Numbered from the stretch's first letter, positions 54,672 to 64,000 are shown. The stretch is DNA of 64,000 nt from Pedobacter jeongneungensis (GCF_000633455.1 NZ_AYMG01000017.1:62001-126000); one strand, 5' to 3'. Numbers and translations: made by a program. The notes: a model not told the origin generated them from the letters alone.

Positions 54672-57600
54672 TTAGAAGTTTAACTTAAGATTTAGCCCGT
54701 AAGAACGTGTACCAGGTACTGCAAAGACGTCGTTAGCCTGCATGCTATTGCTTGTGCTCATCGCTTGCTCCGGATCGAAAGGTGATTTTTTATAGAAGAA
54801 AAATAAGTTACGGCCGATTAAAGAAACAGATGCCGATTTAATGGCCGAACCTTTAACAGGAATGGTATAGGCAAGTGATACCTGCGCTAAACGAACATTG
54901 GTCCGTGAGAATACGTAAGGCTCCATAATTCCATTTCTATCACCAATTGTCGAGTAGTATAATGCCGGGTCAATGGATGTTTGAGCGGTAGTGCCTTTAA
55001 CGGCATTAATCGGGATACTTCCGGCATCCCGTGCGTCGCCAGTTCTTTTGCTTACACCATACGAATCAAGGAATGCCTCTGTTTTAGAGAAAGCCACACC
55101 GCCGAACTTAGCCGCTACCAAAGCACTCAAACTGAAGTTTTTGTAGGTGAACGTGTTATTCCAGCCGGTTATGAAATTTGGATTTAAATTTCCAACATAT
55201 TCTTGTGTCGCCGCCTTTGTTGGTTTTCCTGCGTCATCCAATATAATCTGACCTGATGCATTGCGTGCAAATTTGTAAATATATAAGTCATTGAAAGAGC
55301 CGCCAGCTTTAATGATGGAGTTAAAACCTTCGCTATCGCTTCCTACCTGATAAGTAGGATTATCGGCAATCAACTCTACAATCTTGTTTTTGTTTTGCGA
55401 GAGGTTTACGGAGGTATTCCACTTGAAATTTTCATTTTTTATAGGATCTCCGCCTAATGTTAACTCAAAACCCTGATTGGTAACTTTACCCGCGTTCACG
55501 TAGTAAAAGGTGTAACCTGAACCCGAAGGAGCTGGTAAAGATAAAAATTGGTTGGTACTTGTATTTTTATAATAGGTGAAATCGAGACTTAATCTATCGT
55601 TCAGAAAGCGGCCTTCCAAACCAATTTCATTACTGGTTATTTTTTCAGGAACGAGGGTTGCAAAAGGTGTCTGCGTATTTCTGGTAATTCCTCCTATACC
55701 ATTTGGTCCACCTGCACCACCAATAGTGTTGCCTGGGTTTACAATATTATAGGGAACTTCGTTTCCAACCTGCGAGGTAGATGCCCTTAACTTTAAAAAG
55801 CTGATTTCTTTCGGCAGGCTTAACATCTGACTGATGATAGCGGAAAGTCCAGCCGAATAATAAAAGTAAGAATCGTTTCCGGTAGTTGCCAGGGTAGACG
55901 CATAGTCGTTACGCCCTGACAGATCTACATAAATCATATCTTTGAATCCCAGAGAGGCGTTGGCAAATAAGCCCTGTTTCTGAACTCTGCTGTAAGTCTG
56001 GTTGATAACCAGGTTATAAGGCAGGTTGGCAAAACTGAAAAAGTTCGGGTACTGAAGCGGCGTGGTGCCGTTGGCAAAAATCATCCCGTCATTAAATGTG
56101 TAATCCTGGATACTTCCTCCCGCTACACCATTTAAGCTGAATTTGCCAAAAGTATTGTCGTAGCTTAAAATGGCATCACCATATAAGGCCTGGTCATTAT
56201 ACTTGGCGTAATTCCATGTGCCATTAGAACTGACACTTACTGAGTTGCCGCCAGCGGCATAACGATAGTCCAGTAGTCTGTCATTATAATCAATGTTTCC
56301 ACGGACATCAAATTTAAAGTGTGGTAAAAACGCATATGATGCTTTTGCCGTAGCAATTACCCTTTTGCTGGTAGATAGTTTTGGGTCGTTATTTAATTCC
56401 CAATAAGGGTTGTTTTGCTTTTCTTCAGTAGAGTACCAGTTTTGTACATACAGGTTCCTGGTGTCGCTAAATTTTTGATAATTGCTTTTGAAATCATCAA
56501 AATTTCTTTCCCTTGCAAATAAATACAATCCCGTTAACGGGTTGTTATAATAACCTGCACCTGGTCGGTTCTTTGATTTTTCGTATGAGAACCTCACATT
56601 TCCACTCAATGTAAGTTTGTCATCAAATAACTTTGTTTCCTGACTTAAGGTAACGTTGTGTTTATTGTAAGTGCTGGTTGGCACAATGCCTGAGGCGTTA
56701 TTATTTCCATAAGAAAAATAGGTAGTTGTCCGTTCATTTCCACCAGATACTGATACTGAATTAATAGTATTTACGCCCGTCTGAAAAAAATCATCAATAT
56801 AGTTCCGCTGGTAATTCCCTTTCGTTTTAGACCAGCTGTAATCGCTACCGGCTATTGCGCCATAATCAAATTGAAATTCAGGTAATGTTGCGGCCTGACT
56901 AAAATTTACAGTAGAATTTAAGGCGATTGCGATCTTGCCGTTCTGGCCTTTTTTAGTGTTAATTAAAATCACGCCATTTGCGCCCTGGCTACCATATAAA
57001 ATGGCCCCGTTCGCGCCTCTTAAAATGGTAACCGACTCAAAGTCATCCTGATTTAACGCAGAAAGGCCATCGCCACCATCGGTACCGCCATAAGAGCCGG
57101 GCTGCCCACCTTTGTTGTTTACTACAGGTACCCCATCAATTACGAAAAGTGCTTCGCTGTTTCCTGTAATTGATTTTGAACCCCTTAATACGGTTTTCGT
57201 TGAACCACCTACGCCAGAGTTACTGATTCCGACATCAACACCGGCAGCCTTGCCGCTTATAGCTTCCATAAAATTGGGACTTCCGGCCTTGGTTAATTCT
57301 GTACCTGCGAGTTGCTGAGCAGCAAAAGTAAGTGCCCTTTTTTCACGTTTTACACCTAAAGCGGTAACCACTACTTCAGTTAAATTCGAATTACCTGATG
57401 GAAGTAACTTAATGGTCACATTGGTCAGGTTGCTGATGTTTACTTCCTGCGAATTCATGCCGATATAAGAAACCACCAATACTGTGGCGTTATCGGGAAC
57501 GGTTAACACGAACTTTCCATCAGGTCCTGTGAGTGTTTTAGCATTGGTTCCCTTGGCCACCACGGTTGCGCCGGGTAGTGGAAGCCCGGTTTCATCAGTT

Positions 57601-57833
57601 ACTAATCCATTAATCGTTTTGGATAGCCTCTCGCTGATGCTATTAGAATGGTTTAGCGTAGCGAATGGAATTGGAATGATCTTTTTGTTTCTTGCAATGT
57701 CTTCGCCCTTGGCCGCATTTTGTAAGCCAAGGCCGGCAACAGCTACGAGTGTTAGTTTCCGCAGGCCTCTGGTTGCGCTAGGAAATTTGATCTCTAGGGC
57801 ACTGATTGCGGAATAAATTTTCCTCATTTTCAT
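54672..57833 (-). CDS. SusC/RagA-like TonB-dependent transporter
   Basis: This 1053-residue outer-membrane transporter has an N-terminal signal region, a carboxypeptidase-regulatory-like domain (INGLVTDETGLPLPGATVVA), the TonB-box region (LTEVVVTALGVKREKRA), a plug (about 160-290) and a beta-barrel ending in YGLNLKLNF with the terminal aromatic. It imports ligand with its SusD-like partner using TonB energy. No sigma/anti-sigma pair is adjacent and the regulator is not visible. The 516-bp region upstream should hold its promoter. Confidence 0.94.
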   Translation of the reverse strand: MKMRKIYSAISALEIKFPSATRGLRKLTLVAVAGLGLQNAAKGEDIARNKKIIPIPFATLNHSNSISERLSKTINGLVTDETGLPLPGATVVAKGTNAKTLTGPDGKFVLTVPDNATVLVVSYIGMNSQEVNISNLTNVTIKLLPSGNSNLTEVVVTALGVKREKRALTFAAQQLAGTELTKAGSPNFMEAISGKAAGVDVGISNSGVGGSTKTVLRGSKSITGNSEALFVIDGVPVVNNKGGQPGSYGGTDGGDGLSALNQDDFESVTILRGANGAILYGSQGANGVILINTKKGQNGKIAIALNSTVNFSQAATLPEFQFDYGAIAGSDYSWSKTKGNYQRNYIDDFFQTGVNTINSVSVSGGNERTTTYFSYGNNNASGIVPTSTYNKHNVTLSQETKLFDDKLTLSGNVRFSYEKSKNRPGAGYYNNPLTGLYLFARERNFDDFKSNYQKFSDTRNLYVQNWYSTEEKQNNPYWELNNDPKLSTSKRVIATAKASYAFLPHFKFDVRGNIDYNDRLLDYRYAAGGNSVSVSSNGTWNYAKYNDQALYGDAILSYDNTFGKFSLNGVAGGSIQDYTFNDGMIFANGTTPLQYPNFFSFANLPYNLVINQTYSRVQKQGLFANASLGFKDMIYVDLSGRNDYASTLATTGNDSYFYYSAGLSAIISQMLSLPKEISFLKLRASTSQVGNEVPYNIVNPGNTIGGAGGPNGIGGITRNTQTPFATLVPEKITSNEIGLEGRFLNDRLSLDFTYYKNTSTNQFLSLPAPSGSGYTFYYVNAGKVTNQGFELTLGGDPIKNENFKWNTSVNLSQNKNKIVELIADNPTYQVGSDSEGFNSIIKAGGSFNDLYIYKFARNASGQIILDDAGKPTKAATQEYVGNLNPNFITGWNNTFTYKNFSLSALVAAKFGGVAFSKTEAFLDSYGVSKRTGDARDAGSIPINAVKGTTAQTSIDPALYYSTIGDRNGIMEPYVFSRTNVRLAQVSLAYTIPVKGSAIKSASVSLIGRNLFFFYKKSPFDPEQAMSTSNSMQANDVFAVPGTRSYGLNLKLNF

Positions 57834-58349
57834 ACAATTTGTTGGTTTAGTTTAGTTTAATAATGCCCTCAATTAAATTTCGGTACTTCAAGCAATCTCT
57901 CTAACGAAAGACCTTTTGCTTATGAAAAAAAGACCTAAAACGTTTTACGCATCCATTAAAATGAATAATGGTGATCTATGCGATGAATAATAAAATTTTA
58001 GTCTTTAATTAATAAGTAATTAAAGGTTAAAGTTGATAGTTGTTTGTTATTCGGTTGTTATACCGATATTTAATTTGGTTGACGTAATTTAGTAAAAATC
58101 TTGATACAATGAAAAAAACAAAAAATAAATTTTAATTATTTCTGCTAACGCTTAGTACCCAAAAAGATTAATACTATAAACAGAGGACCTATAGTTTATT
58201 ATTTGTTGCTAAACTGGTCGAAATGATACCATTTACTTACCATTATTGGGCTTAAAAAATAAATTATATCTTAATAATAATTATCTTGGTTTTCCAGCAA
58301 TTGGCGATTTTAAGATTAATATGAAACATTTTATAAATAAATTACATCG
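57834..58349. other. Intergenic region between divergent SusC and DUF1080 genes
   Basis: 516 bases with no credible gene. It must contain promoters for both neighbours, but I found no exact TAnnTTTG box on either strand at a suitable distance. AT-rich stretches dominate. Confidence 0.5.
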
Positions 58350-59324
58350 ATGAGAAAAAATATCTTTTTGCTTGGTATAGGCTGTCTGTTGATTGCGGGC
58401 CTTACTGAAAAAACGTTTGCCACAACAATCACAAAACCTGAGCGTACCGAACTGGTAGCAGAGCCTAATCAACTGATTGGCCGTTGGGACATCAGTGTTG
58501 ATATAAATGGAAAACCGGCACCAGCCTGGCTGGAAGTAAAATTATCCGGAGTGAAAACACTGGTGGGCTATTTTGTATCTACTGCTGGTAGTGCCCGTCC
58601 GGTTTCTGAAGTGAAATTTGCCGATGGTAAATTTAAATTTGAAATTCCGCCACAATGGGAGAGTGGCACATCGAACCTCATTGTTGATGGAAATCTGACC
58701 GATGCCGGAATTCAGGGTAAAATGACCGATTGCAATGGTAAAGAATATAATTGGAAAGGTGTTAAGGCACCCTACCTGAAAAGAACAGCTATGCCTACCT
58801 GGGGAAAGCCGATCAGCCTGTTTAACGGTAAAGATCTTTCAGGCTGGAAAGCCAGTGGACAAAACCAATGGATTGTGAAAAACGGTATCCTTACCAGTCC
58901 GAAACCAGGATCAAACCTGATCACCGAAGAGAAGTATAACGATTTCAAACTTCATGTTGAATTTAAATATGCAAAAGGGGGAAATAGTGGGATATATTTA
59001 AGAGGCCGTTATGAAGTGCAGATTGAAGATAGTCAGAAAGATGCCCATCCCAACAGCGTATTGTTTGGTGGCGTTTATGGATTTTTAGCCCCAAATGAAA
59101 TGGCTACCTTTGGTCCGGATGAATGGCAAACCTATGATATTACCCTTGTTGGCCGCTTGGTAACCATAGTGGCTAATGGTAAAGCCATTATCAGCAACCA
59201 GGAAATTCCGGGCATTACCGGAGGGGCATTAGATAGTAACGAAGGCGAACCAGGCCCGATATACCTACAAGGTGATCATGCACCAATCGAATTCAGGAAA
59301 ATCGTGATTACACCTGCAAAATAA
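58350..59324 (+). CDS. Secreted DUF1080 (3-keto-disaccharide hydrolase-like) protein
   Basis: This 324-residue protein has a signal peptide (MRKNIFLLGIGCLLIAGLTE region), a central part of about 100 residues of unknown type, then a DUF1080 beta-sandwich from about residue 150: FNGKDLSGWKA, GNSGIYLRGRYEVQIEDS and GEPGPIYLQGDHAPIEFRKI. DUF1080 proteins act on or bind sugars, with 3-ketoglycoside hydrolysis shown for some. It probably acts in the periplasm. It diverges from the SusC/SusD pair but a shared substrate is only possible. Confidence 0.87.
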   Translation: MRKNIFLLGIGCLLIAGLTEKTFATTITKPERTELVAEPNQLIGRWDISVDINGKPAPAWLEVKLSGVKTLVGYFVSTAGSARPVSEVKFADGKFKFEIPPQWESGTSNLIVDGNLTDAGIQGKMTDCNGKEYNWKGVKAPYLKRTAMPTWGKPISLFNGKDLSGWKASGQNQWIVKNGILTSPKPGSNLITEEKYNDFKLHVEFKYAKGGNSGIYLRGRYEVQIEDSQKDAHPNSVLFGGVYGFLAPNEMATFGPDEWQTYDITLVGRLVTIVANGKAIISNQEIPGITGGALDSNEGEPGPIYLQGDHAPIEFRKIVITPAK

Positions 59325-59340
59325 AAAAACGCTATGTCAA

Positions 59341-59364
59341 GTGTCAGATGGCAACATCTGACAC
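59341..59364. repeat. Perfect hairpin, REP-like or terminator
   Basis: GTGTCAGATG (59341-59350) pairs perfectly with CATCTGACAC (59355-59364) around a GCAA tetraloop. It lies between two convergent genes. There is no U tract, so it may be a dispersed palindromic element that also blocks read-through. Confidence 0.6.
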
Positions 59365-59390
59365 CACGGCTGGCTAACACAAGGGTTAAA

Positions 59391-60953
59391 CTAAAAAACT
59401 TCGAAACCCGTATTCAGCAGTAACATATAAACGGCTAAATAGCATACCAAAAATGCCGTAGATAAGGCAAAATACCTTGTCACTTTATGGCTCCCTTTCT
59501 TAAATGGCCAAAGAAATAGAATATTAAACATTTCGGATAGTAAAGCGCATATAAAATTCAAACAGACCATCACGCAGCTAAAAGCCACCACAAAAATAGC
59601 AGGTTGTATTATAATGCCCGATGGAAGACCATATAAGGCACCCATTACAAAACTAATTGGGAGAATAACCAATGCATATTTTAACCCTGATTTAAATTGA
59701 ATAATAAAATATCTTCCCAATTTTGGAAGGGGTAATTTGGTTTTTGCTGGCTTTAGCACTTTGTCAGTTATATGATTTTCTTGATGCCCATCTAATGCCA
59801 ATTGCTTTTTCTTGCCCTTCTTTTGCTTTTTATAACGCGGCCACCATATGATAAACCCTGTGATAAATAGTGCAAGTGGTATTAAACCCGCAATTATGGC
59901 AATCACCTGCGTAGGCCTGCCACCGAAACTACCATAGTGGATCGGGGTTAACCAGCTCAGATAAGCATTGCCCACGTTCGGGAAATCCTTCCGGCTGTTC
60001 AATAAAGTTTTTCCAGTGTACTGATCCACAATCAGCATTTCTCTTTTTCCAACCTTTGGTAGGTTTCCGCTTACCATATCAAGGCGATAGGTGCCCATTT
60101 TATCTGCCGGGAAGGCAATACCGCCGATGTAAGCATTGGGCATTTTTTCTTTTGCTGCACCAACAATAGCTGTAAGTGGCAATGGAGTTGCCTGAGCATG
60201 CCACGCAGATTTCGCCCCCAATAATTTTGCTACGCCCTGTGGCGATTTGCCGCTCAATAAGAACAACAACGGGATTACCAATGTAGAAAAAGTAATGGAG
60301 AATCCGGTTAAACTTAATATGGCTACAATAGGAGAGGAGTAAAACCCAAGTGAATTGTGCCAATCGTAATTTTGCCTTTTAAACGAACCACTAAACCTCA
60401 CGGTGAGTACCGATTTTAATTGTTTCCATTTCTTGGGTATCCATAAGCGCAGGCCTGAAATGGTTAAAATTAAAAGGCAAAGAGAAGCCAGACCGCAGAT
60501 ATACCGGCCCGCAACAGGAATAAGTAAAGTTCTGTGCAGTTCGGTTACCACACGGATAAAAGAGCTGGTATATATTCTTTTCCCACTTATTTTTCCATTG
60601 TATGGATTGATAAAAGTTTGTTCGTTGGTTTTTAGATTTGTGATACTGTATGCCTCAATTGGATTTTTAATGTCGCCTAAAAACAGGTAATCTATTTTTA
60701 GTCTGGGATAATTCTTTTTTATTAAAGGCACAATTTCTTCAACAGGCATTTTTTGTTTTCCGGCAATTACTTCGAAAAGGTTTGGGTTTAGTGCACGGTC
60801 AATATCATCCTGAAAAACTAAGATACTACCTGTAAGGCCAACAAAAGCAACAATTGCTCCGGCGATAATACCAATATAGAGATGCCATTTACCAAACCAC
60901 CTTTTCTGGTGTTTTGCCCAGTTTAAACTTTTAGGATTATGTTCTGATTTCAT
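59391..60953 (-). CDS. PepSY-domain iron-regulated-type membrane protein
   Basis: This 520-residue protein has about seven membrane helices and PepSY-associated motifs: KWHLYIGIIAGAIVAFVGLTGS, TELHRTLLIP, YDWHNSLGFYSS and HYGSFGG. Members often sit near siderophore receptors and transfer electrons for ferric-siderophore reduction. No siderophore gene is adjacent here. C-terminally there is an extra set of helices (about 400-520). Confidence 0.85.
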   Translation of the reverse strand: MKSEHNPKSLNWAKHQKRWFGKWHLYIGIIAGAIVAFVGLTGSILVFQDDIDRALNPNLFEVIAGKQKMPVEEIVPLIKKNYPRLKIDYLFLGDIKNPIEAYSITNLKTNEQTFINPYNGKISGKRIYTSSFIRVVTELHRTLLIPVAGRYICGLASLCLLILTISGLRLWIPKKWKQLKSVLTVRFSGSFKRQNYDWHNSLGFYSSPIVAILSLTGFSITFSTLVIPLLFLLSGKSPQGVAKLLGAKSAWHAQATPLPLTAIVGAAKEKMPNAYIGGIAFPADKMGTYRLDMVSGNLPKVGKREMLIVDQYTGKTLLNSRKDFPNVGNAYLSWLTPIHYGSFGGRPTQVIAIIAGLIPLALFITGFIIWWPRYKKQKKGKKKQLALDGHQENHITDKVLKPAKTKLPLPKLGRYFIIQFKSGLKYALVILPISFVMGALYGLPSGIIIQPAIFVVAFSCVMVCLNFICALLSEMFNILFLWPFKKGSHKVTRYFALSTAFLVCYLAVYMLLLNTGFEVF

Positions 60954-61138
60954 TTTTGAGCGTAGTATTCTCCCTACTTCTTATTATGAAAAGGAGAATT
61001 AGTTTTCGCTTACAAAGAAATCGTTTTAATTGCTTTTGTCCAAATTATATTTAATAAGTCTAAATAAGTGATTTCTTGAATTTGAAATTTTAATTCTGAC
61101 AATTATTTCAATATATTAGTCATTAATGCAAAATAACT

Positions 61139-61146
61139 TATCTTTG
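61139..61146 (+). promoter_or_regulatory. -7 box TATCTTTG just upstream of an ATG
   Basis: This is an exact TAnnTTTG match ending only four bases before ATG 61151, so the transcript may be leaderless or the real start may be downstream. Confidence 0.5.
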
Positions 61147-61150
61147 ATTT

Positions 61151-61651
61151 ATGGTTAAAGGAGTAAATAAGCGTGTTATAGTGGTACAGTGGAAAAGGTT
61201 TGGTGGAAATGAATTCGACGTTTTTACAAGTTTAAAAGGATTTTGTGAAAGCTTTCCGAGTTATAATTACAACACACTGAACAATTATCTTTCAAAAAGA
61301 AAAATCCCTTTTGAAAATGATGAAGTGAAAATAGAACGTCTTCCGCTAATTACTAAAGTGAAGAAACCGGATTTACCTAAAACACTTTTCTGGGACTTTG
61401 ACTTTGAAAAAATCGATTGGCGCAGAAGCTATAAAACTGTAATTGAGCGTGTATTAGATAAAGGGAGCTTAGTTGAGTGGGGGGAAATAATCCGTTTTTA
61501 TGGGATAGAAAATATTCTGTATTCATTAAAAAATGAGATCAATTATCTTAGTGACATAACGGTTGACGAGGTTTGTAAATATTTTCATTTAACTGAAGAT
61601 GAGCTTAAATGTTATACAAGGAAGCAGTTGAAGCAGGAACACTGGATCTGA
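61151..61651 (+). CDS. DUF6922-like protein, probable antitoxin partner of AbiEii
   Basis: This 166-residue protein has two parts. Residues 1 to about 70 form a small basic region (SYNYNTLNNYLSKRKIPFEND), perhaps DNA-binding. Residues about 78-166 match the DUF6922 pattern LFWDFDFEKIDWRRSYKTVI with RVLDKGSLVEWGEIIRFYG. The next gene overlaps it by 43 bp and encodes an AbiEii-like nucleotidyltransferase, so it likely fills the place of the AbiEi antitoxin. The DUF6922 call is from memory of the pattern. Confidence 0.7.
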   Translation: MVKGVNKRVIVVQWKRFGGNEFDVFTSLKGFCESFPSYNYNTLNNYLSKRKIPFENDEVKIERLPLITKVKKPDLPKTLFWDFDFEKIDWRRSYKTVIERVLDKGSLVEWGEIIRFYGIENILYSLKNEINYLSDITVDEVCKYFHLTEDELKCYTRKQLKQEHWI

Positions 61652-62226
61652 TTTTCAGATTAATGCGTGATCCCGAATTAAGTTTTTTTTACCTGGTTGG
61701 AGGTACTGCGCTTTCGTTAAAAATTGGGCATCGGCAATCTATAGATATAGATATGTTTTGTTCTGTTAATTTTGATGGAAACCTGTTGGCTCAGCATTTG
61801 ATAAAGCAATATAATGCAGAGATTAAACGTGTCAAGTTAAATTATGTAAGTGGTAATATTGGTCTTGTCGCGTTTGACTTTATTTGCCATAATTACCCTG
61901 AAATAAAACCAATTGAACAAATAGAAGGGATAAGAATGATGTCGGTAGATGATATTTCTGCCATGAAAATAAACGCAATCGTAAATAGCGGGCAGCGGGT
62001 TAAAGATTTCATAGATATTTACTATTTATTGAAAATAGTGAGTTTACAAGAAATATTAGATAACTACTGTCTAAAATATCCTGACGTAAACACATCTATG
62101 GCTAAATCATCTCTTTCTTACCATGCTGATATTGATCTAAATGTACCGGTTATCCTGATGGATAAAACCCTGAAGTGGAAAAATATTGCGGATTGTATTC
62201 TGTTGGCAGTTAAAAATCTTCACTGA
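61609..62226 (+). CDS. AbiEii/AbiGii-family nucleotidyltransferase toxin
   Basis: This 205-residue protein has the nucleotidyltransferase core of AbiEii: VGGTALSLKIGHRQSIDIDMF, with the G-G-T-A and D-x-D metal-binding residues, and a later DDISAMKINAI and VKDFIDIYYLL. AbiEii toxins act in abortive phage defence by transferring nucleotides to RNA. It overlaps the upstream DUF6922 gene by 43 bp. Confidence 0.87.
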   Translation: MLYKEAVEAGTLDLIFRLMRDPELSFFYLVGGTALSLKIGHRQSIDIDMFCSVNFDGNLLAQHLIKQYNAEIKRVKLNYVSGNIGLVAFDFICHNYPEIKPIEQIEGIRMMSVDDISAMKINAIVNSGQRVKDFIDIYYLLKIVSLQEILDNYCLKYPDVNTSMAKSSLSYHADIDLNVPVILMDKTLKWKNIADCILLAVKNLH

Positions 62227-62247
62227 CAATAACACTTAGGGATAAAG

Positions 62248-62273
62248 AAAAGATAGCGGCTGAGCTATCTTTT
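62248..62273. terminator. Bidirectional terminator
   Basis: AAAAGATAGC (62248-62257) pairs perfectly with GCTATCTTTT (62264-62273) with a GGCTGA loop and short T/A runs. It separates the AbiEii gene (plus) and the GH20 gene (minus). Confidence 0.8.
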
Positions 62274-62311
62274 CCTGAAATCATATTTAAAATTATAATA
62301 ATGATGATTAA

Positions 62312-64000
62312 TTATCTCGGCTCAACCACATTCAACCGATTATAAGGGCTTAAATTATAGGTGAAATTTCCGTTGCTATCTGTGCCATTGATGCCTTTTA
62401 CACTAGCCTTAAGTGTATATTTTGCTTTCGGGTTATAGTTGTTCAATTGTAAATGGTACAAAAAGCTTTTCGTTTTGTGTGTTCCCCTAAATTTATCGGC
62501 AATTCCGGTATGCTCATCCTGAACAACCACTTTTCCGTTTTCTAACAGTTCTACTTTTTTAATTTCCATAAAATTAGCTCCGCTGGTGTAATAAAAGCCG
62601 GCCATAATCCTTCCTTCGGAATAGGTTTTTTTGGTTACATCCCATTCTAAGTTCTGGTAATCGTTGCTCAATTGCTGCGGTCCCCATTTTCCTGTAATAT
62701 ATCCGCCTGGTTTATAATAGTCGATTTTTAGCGCATCAAGGCGGTTTAGATTTAGGTTAAGGCGACCCTTGAAATTCTCCAGATCGCGTTTCCCTTTAGG
62801 GATCCAGCCGATTTCGGCAAGCGCCAAAAGCCTTGGGAAATTTTGGATATTCATATCTTTCAGCTCTTGAGTAATCGCCGTCCACTGATTGGCCTGTACC
62901 CCTAAAACAAACTTCCCTTCGTCAGGGCTCAATCCCGTTTCTGGCTCATAATTGTACACTTTTTCCAATGAATTGATGTTGCCATAAGCCAGGTCACTCA
63001 TCGTGCCATCGTTCCTGTCGGCCTGGGTAATGTCGAAGTAGAACGGATCGGTCGGGGTAGCCACTGCATAAAAGCCATTTTTCGCAGCATCGGCAATAGC
63101 CTCGTCACCCAACCACGACATAATTGCCGTTTCTTTCGTCAGGTTTTTCGCATCGCTTAAAATATCGTTCCAACCAATCGGTTTTTTCCCTTTTTGCTTA
63201 ATAATGCTTGAAATTCTGCTCACGAAATAACTTTGCAATTCGTTGGTGTTTTTGAGTGATTTTTCTTTCATAAAAGCTTGCACATGGGGTTCTTTCTCCC
63301 AAAGTACGTGACGCACTTCATCACCACCAAAATGGATATATTCTGCCGGGAATAGTTGCGCAAGTTCGGTGAATACGTCGTCCAAAAATTCATAAACCTT
63401 TTCGTTTGTCGGGTCTAAGGTATTCGGTGTAAACTGGTTACCCCAGTGCGACCAGGAATCTAAAAACGGAAAGATATAATCGGGTTTGCGGTTTTGGTTT
63501 ACGCCAAGTTCAGGGTAGGCCAGTACTGTTGGCCACGAATGCCCCGGAACATCAATTTCGGGTATAATCCTGATGTTGCGTGCTGCAGCATATTTAACCA
63601 GCTCGCGGATTTGTTCCTGGGTATAAAAACCGCTTCTTTCTGCAGGCTGTTTTGAACCCGCATCAAAAACTGTTGTTTGTTTAGAAGTAAGTTTAGGGTA
63701 TTTCTTGATCTCGATCCTCCAGCCCTGGTCGTCGGTTAAATGCAGATGGAGCACATTTAATTTATAAAGTGCCATTACATCCATATATTTCTTCATTACA
63801 TCCACGCCATAAAAGGTGCGGCTAACATCCTGCATATATCCCCGCCAGCTGTAACGGGGCTTGTCGATAATTTCGCCGCAGGGAATAGTCCAATTTGCTT
63901 TATTGCTCTTTTTGCTTTCGATCTGGCTTGGCAGGAGCTGCCTTAAAGTTTGTGTGGCATTAAAAATTCCTGCTCCTGTTTTGGCATAAACCCGGATAGA
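62312..64000 (-). CDS. GH20 beta-N-acetylhexosaminidase, 5' end cut by window
   Basis: The frame is open to the right edge, so at least 562 residues are present and the N-terminus is missing; the first in-window ATG (63835) is internal. Motifs are canonical: PRYSWRGYMQDVSR, KLNVLHLHLTDDQGWRIEI, IPEIDVPGHSW and the catalytic Asp-Glu pair in HFGGDEV. A C-terminal beta-domain follows (about the last 110 residues). The enzyme removes terminal N-acetylhexosamine from chitin-like or glycoprotein glycans, probably in the periplasm. Confidence 0.93.
   Translation of the reverse strand, partial: SIRVYAKTGAGIFNATQTLRQLLPSQIESKKSNKANWTIPCGEIIDKPRYSWRGYMQDVSRTFYGVDVMKKYMDVMALYKLNVLHLHLTDDQGWRIEIKKYPKLTSKQTTVFDAGSKQPAERSGFYTQEQIRELVKYAAARNIRIIPEIDVPGHSWPTVLAYPELGVNQNRKPDYIFPFLDSWSHWGNQFTPNTLDPTNEKVYEFLDDVFTELAQLFPAEYIHFGGDEVRHVLWEKEPHVQAFMKEKSLKNTNELQSYFVSRISSIIKQKGKKPIGWNDILSDAKNLTKETAIMSWLGDEAIADAAKNGFYAVATPTDPFYFDITQADRNDGTMSDLAYGNINSLEKVYNYEPETGLSPDEGKFVLGVQANQWTAITQELKDMNIQNFPRLLALAEIGWIPKGKRDLENFKGRLNLNLNRLDALKIDYYKPGGYITGKWGPQQLSNDYQNLEWDVTKKTYSEGRIMAGFYYTSGANFMEIKKVELLENGKVVVQDEHTGIADKFRGTHKTKSFLYHLQLNNYNPKAKYTLKASVKGINGTDSNGNFTYNLSPYNRLNVVEPR

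Noticed and set aside
62312..63835. Treating the GH20 gene as complete
   Set aside because: The frame stays open to base 64000 and encodes conserved GH20 sequence before the internal ATG.
1..64000. CRISPR arrays, tRNA or rRNA genes, insertion sequences
   Set aside because: No regularly spaced repeats, cloverleaf-type sequences, rRNA stretches or transposase genes were noticed on reading both strands; a dedicated search was not possible.

Overview
The window looks like a chromosome segment of a Sphingobacteriaceae-type member of the Bacteroidota, most likely Pedobacter or a close relative. This is inferred from an adjacent SusC/SusD pair, exact copies of the Bacteroidota -7 promoter box TAnnTTTG, an UpxY-like antiterminator, a C39-peptidase RiPP exporter, frequent TTG start codons and AT-rich composition. 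No rRNA, tRNA, CRISPR array or insertion sequence was recognised.

Region 1 (1-9.0 kb): a short threonine/asparagine-rich peptide ORF, a LytTR response regulator, then a plus-strand RiPP operon of the 'grasp-with-spasm' type. It holds a double-glycine precursor with an Asp-rich core, a secreted ChaN/EreA/Tiki-like protein, an ATP-grasp peptide ligase (GwsG), a 64-residue unknown, a SPASM-domain protein without a radical-SAM triad (GwsS), a C39-peptidase ABC exporter and an HlyD-type adaptor. The genes from the ChaN-like protein to the ABC exporter overlap; the adaptor follows 10 bp later.

Region 2 (9.2-44.1 kb): a nearly unbroken minus-strand exopolysaccharide locus of about 35 kb. Transcription should start at the Wza-like export lipoprotein and run through a Wzc-like tyrosine kinase, an UpxY/NusG-like antiterminator, AsnB, a cupin, a methyltransferase, a DegT-type aminotransferase, a Wzm/Wzt ABC transporter, three FkbM methyltransferases, sixteen glycosyltransferases, two acyltransferase-3 proteins, a Wzy-like polymerase, an exosortase-family transpeptidase and a WcaF-like acetyltransferase. 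It ends at a hairpin near 9.16 kb. No Wzx flippase was recognised.

Region 3 (44.1-49.6 kb): facing away from the operon are four small plus-strand paralogues (one frameshifted). Each has a signal peptide and a C-terminal tripartite tail: an (L/C)(P/N)LD(D/Q) motif, a hydrophobic helix and basic residues. They are good candidates for the substrates of the exosortase in Region 2, and this is the most interesting observation here. A GT2 glycosyltransferase and a WecA/MraY-type initiating phosphosugar transferase follow.

Region 4 (49.7-64 kb): mostly core metabolism and nutrient uptake. It contains gap, a DoxX-like protein, a GNAT-pgk operon with a LacI-type palindrome at its promoter, a SusC/SusD pair, a DUF1080 secreted protein, a PepSY membrane protein, a DUF6922/AbiEii two-gene module and a GH20 hexosaminidase cut by the window's right edge.
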